Both the position numbers and the translations under genes were made by a program. A stretch of DNA of 64,000 bases, taken from the NCBI RefSeq assembly GCF_003473485.1, contig NC_053046.1:25311332-25375331 (forward strand). The letters run 5' to 3'. Shown piece by piece: positions 59,735-64,000 of this stretch (positions are counted from its first letter, which is position 1; every line of letters begins with the position of its first letter). This DNA comes from Medicago truncatula (lineage: Eukaryota; Streptophyta; Magnoliopsida; Fabales; Fabaceae). The notes beneath the pieces were generated by a model, which was given only the letters and a program-made list of their open reading frames with translations, made no database searches and was not told the origin of the DNA.

Positions 59735-62700
59735 TAGGTGCCCCAAAAATTCATAATCTGAATCCTTTAGATGAAGCAAATGACTTCCCTGTACCAAATG
59801 TTGGTGTTGTGTTGGAGGAAATAGTGGAGGAAGGGCAAAATGTGGGAGGTGCAGGGCTGAATTTACCTATGATTGAATACCCAGTAGGTATTAATTGTGA
59901 GATGGCAATGGGAGAGACTATGGTGGAAGATCAGGGAAGTGTTGAGGATATGGTGGAGAAAGTGGGAAGTGCTGAGATTATGGTTGATAGAGAGGGAAGT
60001 TCTGAGGTTTTTTGTGATAAAGAGAGATGTGATGATGTTATGGTGGAAAATGAAGAAAATAAGGGAGATGAGGGTAATGTGGTAACTATGGAGAGTGAAG
60101 TAGGAGGTGACATGGATGGTGGGGCTGCTGGTGGGACCAATGGTGTGGTAAATGAGGAGAATAATATAATTCATAAGGGTACTTCAAAAGTGAATGAAAC
60201 AAATGAGGTGGGCCCCACTGAGGTTGGTGGGGGAATAAATAATGCCATAAATTGTGAAGGGCCATCTGCTGTTGAGAGTATTGGTGAGGAGGGAGTCAAC
60301 ACAGGTATAGAGGAAGATTTGTGGGATGGTCTCGAGCAAATTAACTTAGGGGATGAAGTTGGGGAGATCTGGGAAGGAGAGGAAAGGGAGGACAGTGCTC
60401 TAGACATTTCTTTTGATGACCCAGATGAAGAGATTGGGGATGCAGACAACTTTGGGGATGCAGAAAACTTAGGTGAAGTAGAAGAACTTGTTCATGATGA
60501 AGTTGAAGATGAATTGACTCAGGCCACAAAAACTGAAGGTGAAGTGACTCAAGGAGCAGCAAGTGGTAGTCAGGCAAAGATTAAAAGGGGAAGACCAAAG
60601 AAACAGAGAAAAAGGGCAACTGAACCTGTGTTTGAGGATGAGACCTTGGCTGGGGATGTTAACAGAAATGAAATTGGTGGGGAAGAAATTGGTCAGTCTA
60701 GCATTGTGAGGGATAGGGGATTGAGTGATGAGGAGGAGTATAATAGTGATGTGTTAGATAGTCAGTTTGAAGATGAAGATGAAAATGGAGGTAATAGAGT
60801 TAAGTTTCCCACTTTCAAGCTTCCTGAGAACATGAGAGACTATGAGTGGGAGGTAGGTACATACTTTGTTTCTAAGAAGGATTTTCAGGAAGGTGTTAGA
60901 ACTTATTCAGTACATGATGGTAGGCCTATAAAGTTTAGGAAGAGTGATAAGACAAGGGTGAGGGTTATATGTAAATTGCCTTGTAATTGGGAGCTATATT
61001 GTGTAAAGATACCAAATGAAGAAACATGGCAATTGAGGAGGATAAAGGGAAAACATAGCTGCACTAGAGCATTTAAGGTCAGGATGATGAATTCAGAATG
61101 GTTGGGTGGTAAGCTACATTCAAGGGTGAAGGACAATCCTGCTTTGAAGTTGAAGACTATTGTGGAAAGAGCACATGAAAAGTGGAATCTTGGGGTGAGC
61201 TTCACAAAGGCATATAGTGCTAGATGTAAAACACTTGACATGGTTAATGGATCATTTAGGGAGCAATACACTAGGCTCTATGACTATGCACATGAGCTTT
61301 TGAGGTCTAATAGAGGATCTAATGTCTTTATCAACACTATGCCATTCCAAGGGTCAGAAGAAGACCTTGAGGCACCTGGTGCTGTCTTGTGTCCCCATTT
61401 TCAGAGAATGTATGTTTGTTTCAAAGGATGCAAGGAGAGCTTTTTCAAGTGTAGGAGTATAATTGGACTTGATGGTTGTTTTTTAAAGGGTTATTATGGT
61501 GGACAGCTCTTGGCTGCAATTGGAAGGGACCCCAATGATCAAATGCTTCCAATAGCATTTGCTGTGGTTGAAGGGGAAACAAAAGAATCATGGAAATGGT
61601 TTTTGGAGCTACTTATTGCTGATTTAGGTGGTCATAGATTGTGCTTGACTTACACTTTTATAAGTGATCAACAAAAGGTAAATTCAAGTTATAATTTATG
61701 TTGAATCAAATTTCTTTTATTTATTTTACATTGTATTTAACTTGAGGATATATACATTGTAGGGACTTTTACCAGCTATGGATGAACTACTTCCTGGAGT
61801 TGACCAAAGATTCTGTGTGAGGCATCTTTACAACAACTTTAGGAAGAAATATCCTGGAAAGAAGTTGAAGGAATTGATGTGGAAGGCAGCAAAGGCCAGT
61901 TATGATAATGCATTCAATGATGCAATGGCAGAGATAAAACAGATAAGTGAAGGAGCTTATGAATATCTTATGAAAATCCCTGCAAGACATTGGAGCAAGT
62001 CTAAGTTCACTAGTGGACCACTATGTGACACTCTGGTGAATAACATGTTAGAAGCCTTCAATTCTACCATTGTTATAGCTAGGGGAAAACCAGTGGTGAC
62101 AATGTTTGAGGAAATTAGAGTATACTTGATGGAGAGGTGGGAAACAAATAGACAAAAGATTGCTAGGTATGAGGGTGTGGTGCTTCCCAACATTAAGAAA
62201 AGAATTGAAAGAGAATCTGCATACACCAATAACTGGCTCGTTAGGTATGTCATCATTTTACAAATTTGTATATTATTTTCACATTATGCTAAAATTATGG
62301 AATATGATATGATATTTTTTGTTGCATTATCTAGGAGATCAACTGAGCATGATTATGAAGTTAGACACATAGCTTGTCAATCAAAAGAGACGTATCATGT
62401 CAATCTGCTTAGGAGGGAATGTGTCTGTAGGAGATGGCTATTGACAGGATTGCCATGTTGTCATGCCATCTCCTGCATGAAGTCCCAAGACATGAATATA
62501 GATGACTATGTTCCTGATTGTTACAAGAAGGAAAGGTATGCAGCTTGCTACAGCAGTGTGATCTACCCAGCAAATGGACAATGTTTATGGGAAAGAACTG
62601 AATATGCAGATCTTCAGCCACCACCAATTAAAAGACAACCTGGCAGGCCAAAGAAGAAAAGGACCAGGGATCCAAATGAATTACTTGATCATAATCAAAT

Positions 62701-63110
62701 GAAGAGAGCTAGATGGGGTATGAAATGCAGCAGATGCAAACAAAGTGGACATAACAAGTCCACTTGCAAGCTTCCACCACTACCAGCATCATCTGCTCCT
62801 GCAACATCAACTGTGCAGCCTCCTCCAACAGCATCTGAAGGCTCATAAAACCCAGTTGCTCATGCAACATCATCTGTGCAACCTCCTCCATCACCAGCAG
62901 CATCTGTGCAGCCTCCTCCACCACCACCAACATCTGTTCCATCATCAACTGTACCTGCAAGAACTTCAAGAGGCTCAGGAACAACAAACAAGACAAAGGC
63001 CAGGAGAAGGAAGGGTAAGGAACCTGTTTCATCAACACAACCAGATGCAAGTATCAAAAAGAAGAAAGTCTCAGCTAGAGCAAAGGGTTCTACTTCAAGC
63101 CAGAAATAGT

Positions 63111-63579
63111 CTGTTTTATTGTTGTTATGCAATTAAGTGACTGTTATGATGTTATGTTGTTAACCTATTATGCCTAAGTGCATATTTTGTGTTGTATTGC
63201 CTAAGTGCAAGAAACAATATTGCCTAAGTGCAAGAAACAATTTAGGTTTTATTTTGGTGTTATGTTGTGTTGCCTATTAACCTTATTTTGATGTAATGAC
63301 AAACACAAGTGTGTGATATGGTATTATGGAATGAAACCTTGGTTTGTGATATATTACAAGTCCTTCATTCTCAATTGTTTAATTTCAAGTTTCTTTACTT
63401 TATATCAATCGGACAGCAACATTTCAACACAAAGCATACATTTCAACATATGAAAATACACAACAACCATGTAAAGGCAAATCAACTTCTTTCATTCATT
63501 TCATGTAGTTCATATTGCAACATCAAAATACATAAGTGATCATAACTTTCAATCTCAAACTACATGCCTAACAATCTTC
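63111..63579. other. MULE-2 spacer between convergent genes
   Basis: 3' UTR-like sequence with a short repeated phrase (ATTGCCTAAGTGCAAGAAAC, about 63198-63240). No coding sequence. Confidence 0.6.
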
Positions 63580-63987
63580 CTATTTCAAATAAACATGACT
63601 CCAATTGCCACTATTTCTGCATAACAATATTGTTCCTAACACTAAGCAAACACCAAACCAAAATAATCCAACAATCAGAGACATCTTCAACCAAAATCTT
63701 GTCTTCCCCAATTCATTCTTCAACTTTGTATTCTTTTTCTCCAACTTTGCAATTTTCAAATCCCTATCATCAGTGAACTCTTCATCAACTAACTTGAAGA
63801 AACTACAACCCTTGTCAAATTGATTTTTGTAGTTTCTGCAACCCCAGAACTTTTTCCCACAGTTTGGGTTGTAGCTATCTGTGACAGTTCGAACAACTGA
63901 TTCTTCTCCACACCTGCATTCCGTGATTGCTCTCTTTCTGAGACTAGAACCAACAGATCCAGCTGATTGACCCATTTCTTTGGACAT
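63580..63987 (-). CDS. MULE-2 second gene: GRF-type zinc finger, coiled-coil, membrane-tail protein
   Basis: 135 residues from the ATG at 63987. A GRF zinc finger spans about residues 24-70: Cys24-x-Cys26, KKFWGC with Cys50, and KGCSFFKLVDEE with Cys61. A charged coiled-coil-like segment follows (about 71-97, LKIAKLEKKNTKLKNELGK), then a hydrophobic stretch near 98-121 (MSLIVGLFWFGVCLVLGTIL) that should span a membrane. The frame is intact. It lies convergent to the transposase and about 470 bp beyond its tail, like the equivalent gene of MULE-1. GRF fingers bind DNA or RNA in known proteins such as TOP3A, NEIL3 and APE2. The function of these small plant proteins is unknown. A further upstream exon could lie beyond the window. 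Confidence 0.85.
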   Translation of the reverse strand: MSKEMGQSAGSVGSSLRKRAITECRCGEESVVRTVTDSYNPNCGKKFWGCRNYKNQFDKGCSFFKLVDEEFTDDRDLKIAKLEKKNTKLKNELGKTRFWLKMSLIVGLFWFGVCLVLGTILLCRNSGNWSHVYLK

Positions 63988-64000
63988 TTTTTCAGATTCG

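Larger units (their letters stand above)
56530..63109 (+). pseudogene. MULE-2 transposase (MURA type), split by a solo LTR
   Basis: Exons: 56530-56571, then 56802-57113 continuing at 59740-61677 once the LTR is ignored, then 61763-62244 and 62335-63109. Frame is kept across the LTR. The N-terminal domain includes PMISQLWYYDP and CRRMQAIAEMNGRVHLYV. A long acidic Glu/Gly/Val-rich linker (about 59810-60800) precedes the MuDR DNA-binding region, the transposase core (IGLDGCFLKGYYGGQ, AFAVVEGETKESWKWF, FISDQQK), the SWIM finger (CVCRRWLLTGLPCCHAISCM) and a CCHC knuckle (CSRCKQSGHNKSTC). A TAA at 62846-62848 precedes a same-frame Pro/Ser/Lys-rich tail to 63109, so the protein ends there or the stop is a mutation. 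A run of 25 G encodes an unusual poly-Gly. The LTR insertion should abolish function. Confidence 0.85.
56212..64000 (+). mobile_element. Second Mutator-like element, MULE-2 (right end outside the window)
   Basis: The left end GGCTTAATTGGACATTTGGT at 56212 looks like a MULE terminal repeat (compare the MULE-MITE at 52399). Inside are a MURA-type transposase gene on the plus strand, interrupted by a 2.6-kb solo LTR, and a convergent GRF zinc finger gene on the minus strand. The right terminal repeat and the target duplication are not in the window, so completeness is unknown. Confidence 0.8.

Noticed and set aside
1..64000. CRISPR arrays, operons, ribosome binding sites or prophage
   Set aside because: The window is plant nuclear DNA with introns. 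No spaced direct repeats of CRISPR type were seen.

Overview
The window is plant nuclear DNA, most likely from a legume (Fabaceae). The evidence is intron-containing plant genes with GT..AG borders, a Sirevirus-type Ty1/copia element whose LTRs are rich in TCAGAAGC, two Mutator-like elements (MULEs), tRNA-derived SINEs, Stowaway-like and fold-back MITEs, and very AT-rich spacers. The legume placement is an inference from the repeat types; no species is claimed.

Host genes. Four host genes look functional: a single-exon 3-ketoacyl-CoA synthase (1830-3332, minus; very-long-chain fatty acid elongation), an eight-exon alpha/beta-hydrolase of the monoacylglycerol lipase / caffeoylshikimate esterase group with a plastid-like N-terminus (17186-20725, plus), a six-exon tetraketide alpha-pyrone reductase 2 (38769-41210, minus; sporopollenin pathway), and a seven-exon homocysteine S-methyltransferase (51243-55137, plus; methionine recycling). 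A fifth, an S1/P1-type nuclease (22868-24799, plus), lacks at least an internal exon and the last exon and reads as a pseudogene. The genes do not form a cluster or pathway.

Mobile DNA fills most of the rest. From left to right: a frameshifted RNase H-like retroelement remnant (73-778); a SINE; a region of clustered GAATCGATTC motifs (4561-5640); two long LTR-like sequences that start TGTA and end TTACA (6658-9463 and 9641-11765); a truncated hAT transposase (14397-15193) followed by three Stowaway-like MITEs; fold-back MITEs, small MULE-type MITEs and a LINE fragment (20.7-25.1 kb); a complete, young 11.84-kb Sirevirus (26258-38097) with near-identical LTRs, PBS, gag, pol, a third ORF and repeated polypurine tracts; a complete 5.48-kb MULE (42956-48433) with 162-bp terminal inverted repeats and a perfect 9-bp target duplication; a scrambled copia fragment (49083-49915); and a second MULE (56212 to beyond the window end) whose transposase gene is split by a 2.6-kb solo LTR with a perfect 5-bp duplication.

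The most interesting observation is that both MULEs, though clearly different subfamilies, carry a convergent second gene on the opposite strand downstream of the transposase. In both cases it encodes a small GRF-type zinc finger protein ending in a hydrophobic membrane-like segment. This is the position of mudrB in maize MuDR, but the protein looks unrelated. It may be a recurrent accessory protein of this MULE group.
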